In this document: piece after piece, positions 48,260 through 60,100 of the stretch
How positions within the stretch are numbered: position 1 is the first letter of the stretch
Layout: every line of letters starts with the position of its first letter
NCBI RefSeq assembly: GCF_019175385.1
Contig: NC_083341.1
Coordinates: 91,290,321 to 91,354,320, forward strand
DNA from: Lycium barbarum
Taxonomy: Eukaryota; Streptophyta; Magnoliopsida; Solanales; Solanaceae
Direction of reading: 5' to 3'
Length of the DNA: 64,000 bases
Translations under genes and position numbers: made by a program
Notes under the pieces: generated by a model
Database searches by the model: none
Told to the model about the DNA's origin: nothing
The model's input: only the letters and a program-made list of their open reading frames with translations

Positions 48260-48968
48260 GTCAGGATCAGAGGAAAGGACATTCCGAAGATGGCATTTAG
48301 GACTAGATATGGTCATTTCGAGTTCCTTGTTATGTCGTTCAGATTGACTAATGCTCCAGCTATATTCATGGACATGATGAATTGTGTATTCAGACCCTTC
48401 CTAGACCTGTTTGTGATTGTGTTTATAGACGACATTCTGGTTTATTCTTGATCGGAGACTGAGCATACAGATCATCTGCGTACGGTACTCAGGGTCCTTC
48501 AGGGGCAAAAGTTGTATGCGAAATTCTCCAAATGTGAATTTTGGCTGAACTCTGTGGCTTTTCTAGTGCATATTGTTTCAGATAAGGGCATCAAAGCGGA
48601 TACTCAAAAGATAGAGGCTGTGAAGACTTGGCCTCGACCTACGACGCCGACGGAGGTTCGTAGTTTCTTAGGTTTAGCAGGGTATTACAGAAGATTTGTA
48701 GAGGGCTTCTCTTCTCTTTCTGCCCCGTTGACGAAGTTGACCCAGAAGGCAGCCAAGTTCCAATGGACAGATTCTTGCGAGTGGACTTTTCAAGAATTGA
48801 AGGATAGGTTGACTTCAGCACCAGTTCTAGCATTTCTAGAGGGATCTGACGGCTATGTTGTCTATTGTGATGCTTCAAGGGTCGGATTAGGTTGTGTGTT
48901 GATGCAGCACGGCAAGGTGATTGCTTACGCTTTTAGACAGCTCAGGAAACACGAGAAGAACTACCCCA
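48260..48968 (+). pseudogene. Reverse transcriptase and RNase H start (element 2)
   Basis: The frame continues after the [23 protein letters not shown], then [10 protein letters not shown] with the FIDD catalytic box, then TGA at 48449-48451 (Arg in element A). 48512-48967 has [20 protein letters not shown] and [20 protein letters not shown], the RNase H first Asp. A frameshift occurs in a run of four C at 48964-48967, inside [11 protein letters not shown]. Confidence 0.9.
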
Positions 48969-49385
48969 ACTCACGACCTAGAGTTAGAAGTTGTGATTCA
49001 TGCACTTAAAATCTGGAGACATTACCTATATGACATTTATGTGGATATTTATACAGACCACAAAAGTCTTCAGTACATCTTCAAGCAAAAGGACCTAAAC
49101 TTGCGGCAGAGGCGGTGGTTAGAATTGCTGAAAGATTATGATGTTGATATTTTTTACCACCCGGGGAAAGCAAATGTGGTAATAGATGCCCTCAGCCGCA
49201 AATCTATGGGTAGTTTAGCATACCTATGGGATAGAAGAAGGGAGTTGGCTCATGAGCTTCTTCAGCTAGCCAATTTGGGGGGCAGAGCTATAGATTCAGG
49301 AGATGCCAGAGTTACTATTCAGACTATAGCAACATCATCCTTAGTAGCCGAGGTGAAAAGGCGCCGTATGAAAACCCTTCATTAA
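48969..49385 (+). pseudogene. RNase H C-terminal part (element 2)
   Basis: [20 protein letters not shown] with the catalytic Glu, [20 protein letters not shown] with an Asp, and the ending [19 protein letters not shown]. The frame runs on to TAA at 49383-49385, into the spacer before integrase. Confidence 0.88.
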
Positions 49386-49472
49386 CCCATTACAAGGATA
49401 CAGCTCTGCAAAGGAAGAAATCACCATTCGAGGTTACTGGAGAGGGAATCCTCAGGTATCGGAGTAGGTTGT

Positions 49473-50268
49473 GTGTTCCCGATGTTGCGGGGTTACGTCA
49501 GAAGATTATGGCGGAGGCTCATTGCTCCCGCTATCCATCCTGGGTCAACGAAGATGTATCGCGACATTAAAAAGGTTTATTGGTGGGGTGGAATGAAGAA
49601 GGATATAGCGGAGTTCATAGCCCAGTGTCCTAATTGTCAACAGGTGAAGATTAAACATCAAAAGTCCGGCAGATTATTGTAGGCTATGGAGATCCCAACT
49701 TGGAAGTGAGAAGTAGTTAATATGGATTTCATCTCAGGCTTACCCCGTTCTCAGCGTAAGTTTAATTCTATATGGGTAATTGTTGATAGATTGACAAAAT
49801 CAGCGCATTTTCTACCTATCAGGACTACTTACACCGTCGAGGATTATGCGAAGCTTTATATTAAGGAGATAGTCCGACTTCATGGTGTTCCTGTATCCAT
49901 TATCTCTGATAGGGGTACGCAGTTTGCGGCTAGTTTTTGGAGATCTTTTCAGGAGGATTTGGGGACTCAAGTGAATCTTAGCACAACATTTTATCCCCCA
50001 GATAGACGGACAGGTTGAGCGTACCATTCAGACCCTTAAAGATATTTTAAGGGCATGTGTGCTGGATTTTGGGGGGAATTGGGATCACTTTCCTCTTGTT
50101 AAGTTTGCATACAATAATAGCTACCACTCCAGTATTCAGATGGCCCCGTATAAAGCTTTATATGGGCAGAAGTGCAGATCACCAAGTGGGTGGTTTGAAG
50201 TGGGAGAGATGAAATTAGTAGGGCCGGACTTAATCCAGCAAGTGGTGGATCCAGCAAGCAGTGGATAA
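49473..50268 (+). pseudogene. Integrase zinc-binding domain and catalytic core (element 2)
   Basis: [20 protein letters not shown] and [15 protein letters not shown] form the HHCC part. TAG at 49680-49682 (Gln in element A) and TGA at 49707-49709 (Trp in element A) follow. Core: VVNMDFISGLPRSQ (first Asp), IVRLHGVPVSIISDRGTQFA (second Asp), then a frameshift in five C at 49995-49999 before IDGQVERTIQTL (Glu). 50059-50268 gives NNSYHSSIQMAPYKALYGQK. Confidence 0.88.
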
Positions 50269-50274
50269 ACATAA

Positions 50275-50821
50275 ACTTATTCGAGATCGATTATTAATAG
50301 CCCAAAGCCGACAGAAGTCTTATGCGGATAATCGCCAACGAGATTTGGAGTTCCAAGCTAATAATTAGGTATTCCTAAAGGTGTCGCCGATGAAAGGCGT
50401 CATGAGATTCGGTAAAAACGGTAAGCTTAGCCCTCGATATATTGGGCCTTATAAGATTATTCGTAGAGTGGGCAAGGTAGCTTATGAGTTGGATCTACCT
50501 TCCAACTTAGAGTCCGTACACCCAGTCTTCCATGTATCCATGCTCCGTAAGTGTATTGGATATCCTTCGAGAGTCGTGGACATCGATGATGTTCAGGTTA
50601 CCGAACAATTATCATATGAAGAGGTTCCTATTGCAATCATGGATAGACAAGTTTGGAGGCTAAGGACTAAACATATAGCCTTAGTGAAAGTTCTTTGGAG
50701 AAACAATCATAGAGAAGAAATGACTTGGGAGGCTGAGGAAGATATGAAGTCCAGATACCCCCATTTGTTTCCACCTCCAGAAGAAGTTCAAACAGAGACG
50801 TCATTGTCTTCAGGTGCATAA
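50275..50821 (+). pseudogene. Integrase C-terminus and chromodomain-like tail (element 2)
   Basis: An upstream stretch with a TAG near 50367 precedes [40 protein letters not shown] and [20 protein letters not shown]. Then come [18 protein letters not shown] and [20 protein letters not shown], ending TAA at 50819-50821. The tail is the Tekay/Del chromodomain-like part; the family 'VKVLWRN..(V)EEATWE' core is recognisable. Confidence 0.85.
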
Positions 50822-51005
50822 CACTTTCCTTCATATAGTTTCTTGGTCGTGTGGGGCCATTGTTGTCGTTTTGGTTGTAGCCCCTTGAGGCACTATATAT
50901 TTTGGGTTGTTGTGACAGGATGGTAGTGGTCCAATTACAGGGGAAACTCTGGCAAAATTTTTGTAGAATTCCGAAAAAGTTTAATATTCGGGGATGAATG
51001 TTTCT
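50822..51005 (+). other. Non-coding gap between pol and PPT of element 2
   Basis: T/G-rich sequence with the gaaactctggcaaaattttt segment also found in elements A and C. It ends in a cggggatgaatgtttctaag dyad-like motif before the PPT. Confidence 0.6.
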
Positions 51006-51018
51006 AAGTGGGGATGAA
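51006..51018 (+). other. Polypurine tract of element 2
   Basis: aagtggggatgaa directly before the TGTTACATC start of the 3' LTR. It has one pyrimidine at each of two positions, so it is weaker than the tracts of elements A and C. Confidence 0.65.
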
Positions 51019-53203
51019 TGTTACATCTCGTAGTTTGGTACGTTAAGATTCATTAGGTGTTAGTTGAGTAATCGTGGACACTGGAGTATCCTCTAGGATA
51101 TATGATATTATATGCGCCTACCTTATGATTATGAGAGTTTAAGTTCATATAATAAGCTAGGAAAGCTTTGGAGGGCAAGTGAATAAAGGAAATTAAGTTT
51201 GTTGGATTTTGGAGAAAACATGAGGGGTACTCGAGGAAGGAATATCTTTTGGTATATGAGGAGCTTTGAGGTAAAACAAAAGCCTAAAATGGAGTTCATG
51301 AAGTCTAGTTTCTAACGCAACAAACCGTGCATCGATCGGACATCCGGATCAAGCGTTATGATCATTTTAAGATAGGATGCCAGAGCAGGGATTAACTCTG
51401 CGCGAACACGCCTAAGGGTGGCGCGAACGCGCAGAGGAGTTAGGGGAAAACTCAGCGCGAACGCGCCCCAAGGTGGCGCGAACGCAATTAATAATTTTTA
51501 AGTTGGTTTGAACAGAATCTGGAACATTATATAAAGGGGATTACCCCCTCATTTCTAATCCAAAACACCCCCAAAACCTCTCTAACTTTTTAGAAATTTC
51601 TCTCAAGTTCCAAACATCAAATTTTATCCCGAATTAAGTATAATCTCCGAATTCGGGTTTAGACAGCGTATAGTTGTGATTATAGTATCGTATTGCAGTG
51701 AATTTTGGCTGGAATTCAAGGTGGAAAGTGAAGATATTGCGGTTCTAGTGGAGGTAAGGTATGAATCTTCCTTTATCAATATTTATTTAGGCGTATTTAC
51801 ACAGGTAGAATTATTAAATGATCGTATACCGAATTTGTTGGTTGAGAAATTTGAATAAACATTGTGTGAGATGTTTTATGAAATACTTTGGTATTGATAA
51901 TGTTGTTATTGGCGTTGGTGTTGTTTTTGTGTTGGTTGTTGGTATTGTGATTTCGGGCTAGGGATATAAACAGGGGAGATGTTGCCCGAATTTTGGCAGA
52001 TTCTAAAGGACTTTGATTTAAAGACTTGAGATAGGCATATGACGATAAGTCTAACGGTAGTATGATTTCTCTTGAATGTAGATTTACAAGATCGAGAGAA
52101 TAAACATTAAGTAATAGAAGACCAAAAAGGTATGTTACGGTTGTTCCTTCTTTTATTGGCATGTCTCCTTATATGGTAAAAGTGTGATAAACCTTAGGGC
52201 TCGAGATTTGTCAAAGTAGAGCCTGTCATATTGTTGTCTAGTCTCCGAGTGTTGTGTTATTCTTTCTAAGGGGCCATATCCCCTCCATATGCCCTTGAGT
52301 TATAGAGAGATAGAAGAGACATGTTACAGTATCAGTGTTTCCAGCATATGCATGATATACTACACGATATACATATATATATTTTTCTTTAGCCTGGCCA
52401 CTTGGTCAATGAGACATTTTTATTTTGCCTGGCCTACGGGTCAGTGAGACAGATATGCCTGGCCTACGGGTCAGTGAGATAGATTGCCTGGCCGACGGGT
52501 CAGTGAGACATATTGCCTGGCTACTTGGCCAGTAAGATGTTACAGTTGCTTGGCCACTTAGTCAGTGAGATATATATAACGGTATTATATTGCATTTCAT
52601 ATAAGACAGGTTTGGAGAGGTATTCAGGGCATTCTTTGGCCTCCAGATTGTATTGTTTCAGTTCAATTTCTGTCATCGTTGCCTTACGTACTCGGTACAT
52701 TATTTCGTACTAACGTCCCTTTTGCTGAGGGCGCTGCATTCATACCTGCAGGTACAGATCGACAGATTTATAGGCCTCCCCAGTAGACAGGATCTGACAT
52801 CAGTTGATTGGTGAGCTTCCTTTCTGTTCGGAGTTGCCAAGTCCTTTAGAGTCTTCCCTTTTTTATTCCAGATTGTATGGTACAGTCACACATCTCCCTA
52901 GAGGCTTGTAGACGAGTCCTGTGTATATTGTGTCAGTGTGATAGCCTTGTCGGCTTCTATATGTCTGTTGGATGCTGTTGGTTTTATATGATTAAAGTAG
53001 CCTCCTCGGCTTGCTCAATTATATATATATTTTGGGTGTGCACCCAGTTCAGACGAGATGGTCAGTATTTTTGTATATCTCCATATTAGACATTATCAGT
53101 TTAAGTTGGGGTTCACTCCCCAGAGTTCAGAGTTAGAGTGGTTCGCTCGGGCCTAGTTTGGCTTCGGGTGTCGGTCACGTCACTCCGGAATTGGGGCGTG
53201 ACA
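51019..53203 (+). repeat. 3' LTR of element 2
   Basis: 2185 bp, TGTTACATCTCG...GCGTGACA. It contains the gcgcgaacgcgc cluster (about 51400-51487), TATA box (51528-51536), ag/gtatgt site (52129/52130), a short ~28-bp minisatellite (52393-52570), inverted repeat TCGGTAC-N8-GTACTAA (about 52692-52713) and ctgcag/gt site (52751/52752). Confidence 0.9.
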
Positions 53204-54315
53204 GATGCTTGTACAGTGCCCATGATTGCTCATTTGAGCTATTAGTAAATTATTTGTGTACCCATTACCTCTGATTTTACTTTCCCCGCAATTATTAACT
53301 GTCATTGCATGCATATCATAACCCCTCCACTCCTAGCATTTATTTTACACTGTGTTCCAAAGGCGACTTCGCAGAGCTCCTTCAATATAAAACCAAAACT
53401 TTCTCTTGGAGCCGTTATGAGGCGTGGTTGGTATGAAGTCATCCAACAGCCCTAACGGTTCAGCCCTAGTTGTCCGCTAGGGTTCCCGATCATTTGTGAA
53501 AAAACACTCTAGAAAAACTAGGATAGAGCTAAGTCAAATCCCTATTGGACTAGATCATTTATACCTAGATGGGCCTTGGGTATCTCAGAATACCTAAGGC
53601 TCATTAAGAATGACTACCCTATGTTCGGACGGTCTATGACCCGAAAAACACCGCATATTATCTATGTGTTATGTGGAAGCATGTTTGTACCTATGTGATG
53701 AACCATTGATCCTATGGGGACGGGGGAAATCTTAACTGTGTTTTATTTTGTAGATGGAATGAAGAATCCGTTTTGACATCGCCACTGAGGCGCCAGAATT
53801 GCTAAGGGCCTGGTATGAATGGTTGGGGGATACTCACCAGACTCATTTTCACACTACCTTATACAAACATATATACTTCTTATACATAAAGGAGACTATT
53901 TATACGCTGACGTTATAAGTCCGGAACTACGATACCCTATATATAAGGAGAATATATTCAAATTTTTTTCAAAAACTTATGATATGCATGACAGTTCTTT
54001 TTTGAGGGAAAGTAAACACAAAATAAGCAGTTTAAACAAATACTCGTACACTGGAATTCGAAGGTAAACTGTATAGTACGGATCCTTAATACTGGGGTGC
54101 CTAACACCTTCCCCAGGAGATAATCAGAATTCTTACCTAGAACTCTGGATTACGAAGGTTTTTCACTGTATTTGAATAAACCCTTCGAAATTGGTTTTCC
54201 TAATTTCCTAAAAATTAGGTGGCGACTTTTTTTCAAAACAAGTCTGAAAGAGCTTCAATGAGTTCGTAGTAGCCTTCTTTCACCCTAAACCCGTGTGAAA
54301 AAGCAAACCGTAACA
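53204..54315 (+). repeat. Tat/Ogre-type LTR, right part
   Basis: Starts at the TSD-like gatgc, repeats 73 bp of the left part with about 5% difference, then runs through tggggtgcctaacacc (about 54093) and ggtggcgac (about 54220) to the CA end. I see no coding frame; the ORF at 53819-54067 is not recognisable. Confidence 0.72.
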
Positions 54316-54320
54316 TTGTT

Positions 54321-55430
54321 AAGGGAAGAAGGAAGAAGTTACAAATTCAGAAGATTTAGAATTCTGAAGGAATTTGGTTGGATGATAAAGATCAAATGGC
54401 AGAAGAAGCAGTTAACTTCTATAAGAAATAGTTTACTCAGGAGGATAATGTTCAACATTCAGATAGATTGATTGACTACATTCCATGCATAGTGGAGTCA
54501 GCTGATAATGACATTTTGTGCAAGGTGCCTGATATGGATGAGGTGAAACCAGCAGTGTTTAAACTCAATGGTAATAGTGCATATGGTCCAGATGGATTTA
54601 CAGGATTGTTTTTTCAGTCTTGTTGGGACATTGTTGGTATGGATGTGTACAAGTTAGTAATTGCTTTCTTTAAAGGAAATTCTTTGCCAAAATCAGTTAC
54701 TCACACTAATTTGGTCCTGCTTCCTAAAAAAGAATTGATTCAAAGCTTTTCAGACTTAAGGCCAATTAGTTTGAGTAACTTCATAAACAAGGTTCTTTCC
54801 AGGGTGCTACGCGATAGACTAGAGAAGATCCTTCCTTCTTTAATCTCTCCTAATCAAGTAGGTTTTGTTAAGGGCAGAAACATTATTGAAAATGTCTTGC
54901 TAACACAGGAAATTGTCACAGATATCAGGAAAAGAGGAAAACCTGCTAATGTAGTTTTGAAGTTGGATATGGCCAAAGCATATGATAGAGTGTCCTAGTC
55001 TTTTCTTATTAAAGTTCTTCTCAAAATGGGTTTTTCTGGAGGCTTTGTTGACATGATATGGAGGTTATTGGCCAATAATTGGTATTCAGTTTTGTTCAAT
55101 GGCAAGGTAAAAGGTTTCTTCCATTCAACAAGAGGGGTTAAACAAGGTGATCCACCGTCACCACCCTTGTTTATTATATCTGCTGAGGTTCTTTCAAGAG
55201 CACTCAATGCTATCTTTGAAAATAGTAAGTATGTGGGATATGGTTTGCCAAAGTGGAGTGCTAATATAAATCACTTAGCCTATGCAGATGATACCATTAT
55301 ATTTGCATTTGCTGAGAAATTTTTTCTGATGGAAATCATGTCCATCCTTAAAAAGTTTAAGGTAACTTCTGGGCAGTTGATTAACAAAGAAAAGAGTGTT
55401 TTTTTATATGTTTCACAAAACTCCTGAAAG
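54321..55430 (+). pseudogene. LINE ORF2 part 2: reverse transcriptase
   Basis: Resumes as VKGRRKKLQIQKI directly after the TSD. Then FKLNGNSAYGPDGFTGLFFQ, LVLLPKKELIQSFSDLRPIS, NQVGFVKGRNIIENVLLTQE and LKLDMAKAYDRVS (first catalytic Asp), then TAG at 54996-54998 where the family has Trp. 55026-55427 gives GVKQGDPPSPPLFIISAEVL and YADDTIIF at 55281-55304, the YADD box with both Asp. A frame change follows near 55427. Confidence 0.92.
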
Positions 55431-57173
55431 TCTGGTTCAGGAAGTGCAGCATATCACTGGTTTTTCTAGAGGACAATTCCCTTTAAATTATTTAGGATGA
55501 CCCATTTTTCATGCCAGGAGGAAGAAAGTTTACTATAATGAGTTGATCAAGAAAGTGAAAAAGAAGTTGCAGAGCTGGAAATGAAGGCTTTTATCTTATG
55601 GTGGCAAAGCCGTTTTAATAAATAGTGTTCTTCAAAGCATCCCTGTGTATGTTTTGTCTGCTATAGTGCCAACAAAGTACACAATCAATGAGATGCATAT
55701 AATATTTGCAAGGTTTTTCTGGAATAATAAGGAGGAAGGAAGAAACAGACATTGGGTATCTTGGAAGAACATTTGTCTGCCTAAAGAGGAAAGGGTACTA
55801 GGCTTCAGATCTCTTTATAATGTCTCTAAAGCACTCTTTACCAAGCTGTGGTGGAGATTTAGAACATCAAATACTCGGTGGTCAACTTTTATGTGGAATA
55901 AGTACTGCAAAAAGCATAAACCAACAAAAGTGCAGTGGAAAGGTGGATCTCAGGTCTGGAAAAAAGTGCTTGAAGCTAGGGATCAGGTTGATAAATTCAT
56001 ATGGTGGGAACCCAGAAATGGAGCTTGTGATGTATGGGAGGACAATTGGACTAAGCTTGGTCCAATTTGTCACAACTGTCCACCAGAGTTTGAGATAAAC
56101 TACAACATTGAAGAAGTGGCTCAGCTCATGAATGGAGAAGGTTGGGATTTTAATGAGATGAATGAGCATTTGCCAGATCATGTAGTAGAGCATGTTAAGA
56201 ATGAATTGTTTATTATGTAAATTTCTACTAAGAAGGATAGACCTTGGTGGACATTAACACCCTCAAGTTCTTTTACAGTCAAGAGTGCTTAGAATCTACT
56301 AAGACAGAAAGATAGTGTTTCAATATTCTTCCTTAAGCTATTTGTAAAGGGAATGCCTTTATTTGCTTAAAAGGATGAAAATCTCTATAGTTTGTAGGTG
56401 TAGATGTTACCAATATCCACAACATGAAGAAACTGTGCAACATCTGTTCTTGACTGGTGAATTTGCTATGGCAATATTATAAAGGAGCAGCAGGTATCAT
56501 TGATCCTTTGATACAAATTCCTCAGGCAGTTGTCACATAGTGGAATGCTTCTTGCACTGCTTTTTTTAAAGCTAATTTATCAGGCAGTACCAACTTTTGT
56601 TTGTTGGCAGCTTTGGAAGAGGAGGAATGCAATAATGAATGGGGGTAATATGAGCAGAAGCAAATTGATATATGATATAAATCTAAACCTGCATAATCTT
56701 GTTTGTACACTGTATCCTTGGCTGAGAGATGTGCCTCAGAATTGGCCTCAAATAGTGCAGTTGCTGTAGGGTTATAAAGCTAAGGTAGGTTGCAGACCTG
56801 TGCAATGGAAGAGTTCAAATGTAGGCTAGTATAAATGCAACACATATGGGGCCTCAAGGGGTAATCCTGGTCAAAGTTCAGCTGCCTATTGTGTAAGGAA
56901 TAACAGAGGGGATTTGGTATATGCTGCAACAAGTAGACTAGCCAATACCACCAATATATGTGCTGAAGCCACAACAATTTCTGATGGGATAGAATGTTGC
57001 ATTACTAGGTAGCTGACTCCAGTTATTATTGAAACAGACTCTTTGTCCATGGTGAATATCATTGAAGGGAATTGGGAGACACCCTAGAAGATTAGTTTGG
57101 AAGTGAAGAAGATTAAACATTGGAGTTCCATAGGACAAGTGCAGTTTGCTGACATCCTTAGGGAGGGCAACGC
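55431..57173 (+). pseudogene. LINE ORF2 part 3: thumb, zf-RVT and RNase H
   Basis: 55645-56220 reads IFARFFWNNKEEGRNRHWVS, WKNICLPKEERVLGFRSLYN and WWEPRNGACDVWEDNW, the region after RT in plant L1 ORF2. The zf-RVT segment is at 56270-56470 (VKSA then NLLRQK, with a stop). RNase H-type remnants at 56800-57160 include ETDSLSMVN and FADILREGNA, which breaks at the solo LTR (TSD aacgc, 57169-57173). Many stops. Confidence 0.8.
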
Positions 57174-60100
57174 TGTCACGACCCAACCCCGTAGGCCGTG
57201 ACTAGTGTCCGAGATGGACACTCGTACGTATTTACTGAATTAAAGTCTACTTGCGTTTAGCATATTAAGGACTTTCATACATACAGGACGATATGTCATT
57301 TAAATCGTTACTTATAATATCGCACACAGACCGGTTAGGCGATCGTAGTGTAGGGAAATGTCGGACGTGAACCATATTAACATAACTGAACAAATACGAC
57401 CCATGACCCACATATATGTCTACAGGCCTCTAAGAGCAACAACAGAATCACATGGCGGGACAAGGCCCCACCGTACCCTAATTAGACATATATATACATA
57501 CACACATATTCACAACAGAAGGATCTGTACCAAAAGTGTTACACCTCGGAAATTTTTCCGTACTTGTGTGATGAGTAGAACTATGAAGGGCCTGAGTGAA
57601 TGATGTTTTATTAAGTCGGGAATGGCTAATTAAGAATTTTTGGAAATAAGAAAGTCGCGGAAAATTTTCAGTCCAGTGGTCGTATATGGCACTATATGGC
57701 CCGTAAAGTGATTTACGGACCGTATAGTGCAATCGTCCTCCAGCTTGTCAAAAATCTCAACTTTCTGTAAATTGTGAAAATGGTTAAAAACGACTTGGAG
57801 GACGGCCCGTAAACCTCAGTCGTAAATTGCCATAATCCTCAGCCAAACTTTCTGTTTCTGGGATGATTAAAAACGACCATGGAGGACGGACCGTAAACCA
57901 CAATACGGTCCGTAAACTGCAATTTACGACCACTGTTCATCCCGACAATTTTTCATTAAAGACCAGATTTTGAATTATTAAAAGGGAACTTAAGCCTCAA
58001 TTCACGTCATTATCTTCCACACAACTCAAGAAACTTCTAGACCTCTCCACATACTTCATCTATATAAATCCCAAAGAATCAAAAGAACATCAAGACCAAC
58101 AACACCAAATTCATGAAATCAAGTGTAAGAACACAATAAAGGATCATCTAAGTGAAGAAATTTCAAAGAAGGTGGAACTAGGGTTTTGGCTAATTGAAGT
58201 ATTTCAACTTAAGGATTGTTCCACCATCATCCAAGGTAAGTTTCATGATTATTCCATGCTGTTTGAAGTATTGGAAAGCTTAGACACTTGAAATGTAGAA
58301 GAACATAGAAATGGGTCATTATTGAGTGAATAGTGACATAAATGAATGATAGTGGAATTGAATTACGAATGTTGAAGTGTTGTGAGTACAAATATGTTAT
58401 AAATGATGTTTATATCATGAAACAAGCATTAAATGCATGAAAACGCAAGGATGAGCTAGAAGTAGAAATAAGGGAAAATTGGAGGAAAATGGTGGATTTT
58501 GCCAAATGTACGTAAATGACGATTGTCGATTATGATAGTGCGAATAATATTATGAATATTGGGAGCTGATATAGAACATGAGAAAAGTAGTATGAGCGAA
58601 GGAAGTGTTGTCCGACTTTTCCTAGAATTAGCGATGTGCTCTTGTAGTTAGTTTACTAATGTTGATACGAATTCTCTTATGAAGGTAACGACGTGATATC
58701 GACGGAGAACAAGTGAGCGATATCTTAGCTAAACGACCAAGGTATGTGAGGCTAGTCCTTATTTCTAATGGCATGAATCTTTTAACTTGAATCCCTATTC
58801 CTTTCATGAGTTCTTACATTCTAAGAAGTTAAAAGCTTATACCTATGAATGTCTATATGAGATAGGTTATACGATATGATAACACTAGAATGATAATGAT
58901 GTTATTCCTTGCCTACACTCACCTTATGTACTAGTCCTTTCAAGGTGAGGCAGAATGTCCATGATGGTTCCATAATGTAATCGGGGGATCACGACCTTAC
59001 GTCACCCCGATAGAGTAAAGTTGATCATGAGTCTTATATACGCATTATGATAAGATAAATATTTTATGATAAGCATATTACTATGAGTATTTACATTAAG
59101 CATGCCATAATTGCATTCACACCGGGCCTAGTTGGCCGGGCAGACACCGCTTCGGCGGGCGGCGATACGGATACACCACGACCTACGGGCGTGGGCAGAC
59201 ACCACTAGTGGGCGGCATGAGATGGTACCCCGGACGCGGGAGGCCTGGACGCGGGCTAATGTTATTGATTATCACACCGTTCCGACATGGACGGGCAGCT
59301 TGCATATGATGCATACATGTTATGATGATGAGTAAGACAACATGCATTACTTCATTTATGATTATCAGTCAGATTCAGTTGTCTCATGTTGATGTTATTC
59401 CCATATTATTGATGTCTCCTTTCATTATGTATGCCTCTCATACTCGGTACAATATTCGTACTGACGTCCTTTCTTCAGACGCTGTGTTCATGCCCACAGG
59501 TAGACAGGGAGGAGAGCTTGGCCAGGGTCCTCAGTAGCTGTCAGCTGATAGATAGCACTCCACTGTTCGGAGGTGCTTATGGCTATTCTTTTGATGTACA
59601 TTCATATATGCATATTTTGGGCATGACGGAGTCTTGTTCCGTCTATGTATTCATTATGTTAGTAGAGGCTCGTAGATACGCAGTGTGGGTTAGATGGTCT
59701 CACAAGATGTTTTCATATGTATGTATATTATTTTGATGGCCAAGAGGCAAATATATATAAAGTATTTATGTTTTGATTAAATATGATTTTCCTACAATTG
59801 GTATGAAAAATTGATAAAGAGTATTAGATGAGCAAGACAAGCAGTAGAGTGAGCGGTGCTCGGTAAATTGCTCCGGGTACCCGTCGCGGCCCCTAGCTGG
59901 GTCGTGACAAAAAGTATAGGCTTCGGAACAAGGGAGAACTTCAAGACAGCAGAATGGATGTCCTAGACTGACGGATCACCACAACGAGCGTCTGTACCTG
60001 CGGGCATGAAACGCAGCCCCCGAAGGAAAGGGGGTCAGTACGGAATATGTACTGAGTATGTAAGGCATGAAATACAGCAAACAGAACCACAACGGAACAA

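Larger units (their letters stand above)
42896..53203 (+). mobile_element. Ty3/gypsy Tekay/Del retrotransposon (element 2) with extra 5' fragment
   Basis: Order: detached pol end (42896-43425), 5' LTR missing its first ~55 bases (43426-45787), iMet PBS (45792-45803), gag-pol (45999-50821), PPT (51006-51018), 3' LTR (51019-53203). The LTRs end gtgaca. The sequence after the 3' LTR starts gatgc, which also begins the uninterrupted homologous sequence at 42651, marking the original target site. The left border was therefore rearranged rather than formed by clean insertion. All coding parts have stops or frameshifts. Confidence 0.85.
37270..54315 (+). mobile_element. Tat/Ogre-type long LTR with nested gypsy element, inserted in LINE ORF2
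   Basis: Starts TGTTGACACCTAATTTTTGA and ends aaaccgtaaca, with an exact TSD ttgtt (37265-37269 and 54316-54320). LTR sequence occupies 37270 to about 42895 and 53204-54315; the element between is a Tekay/Del copy. The first line, the tggggtgcctaacacc segment (54093) and the ggtggcgac segment near the end (54220) are typical of the long LTRs of the Tat/Ogre group; this assignment is from memory of that group. The left and right parts share a 73-bp overlap (42651-42724 and 53204-53276), so the block is not a simple solo LTR. No Ogre gag-pol is left. Confidence 0.8.
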
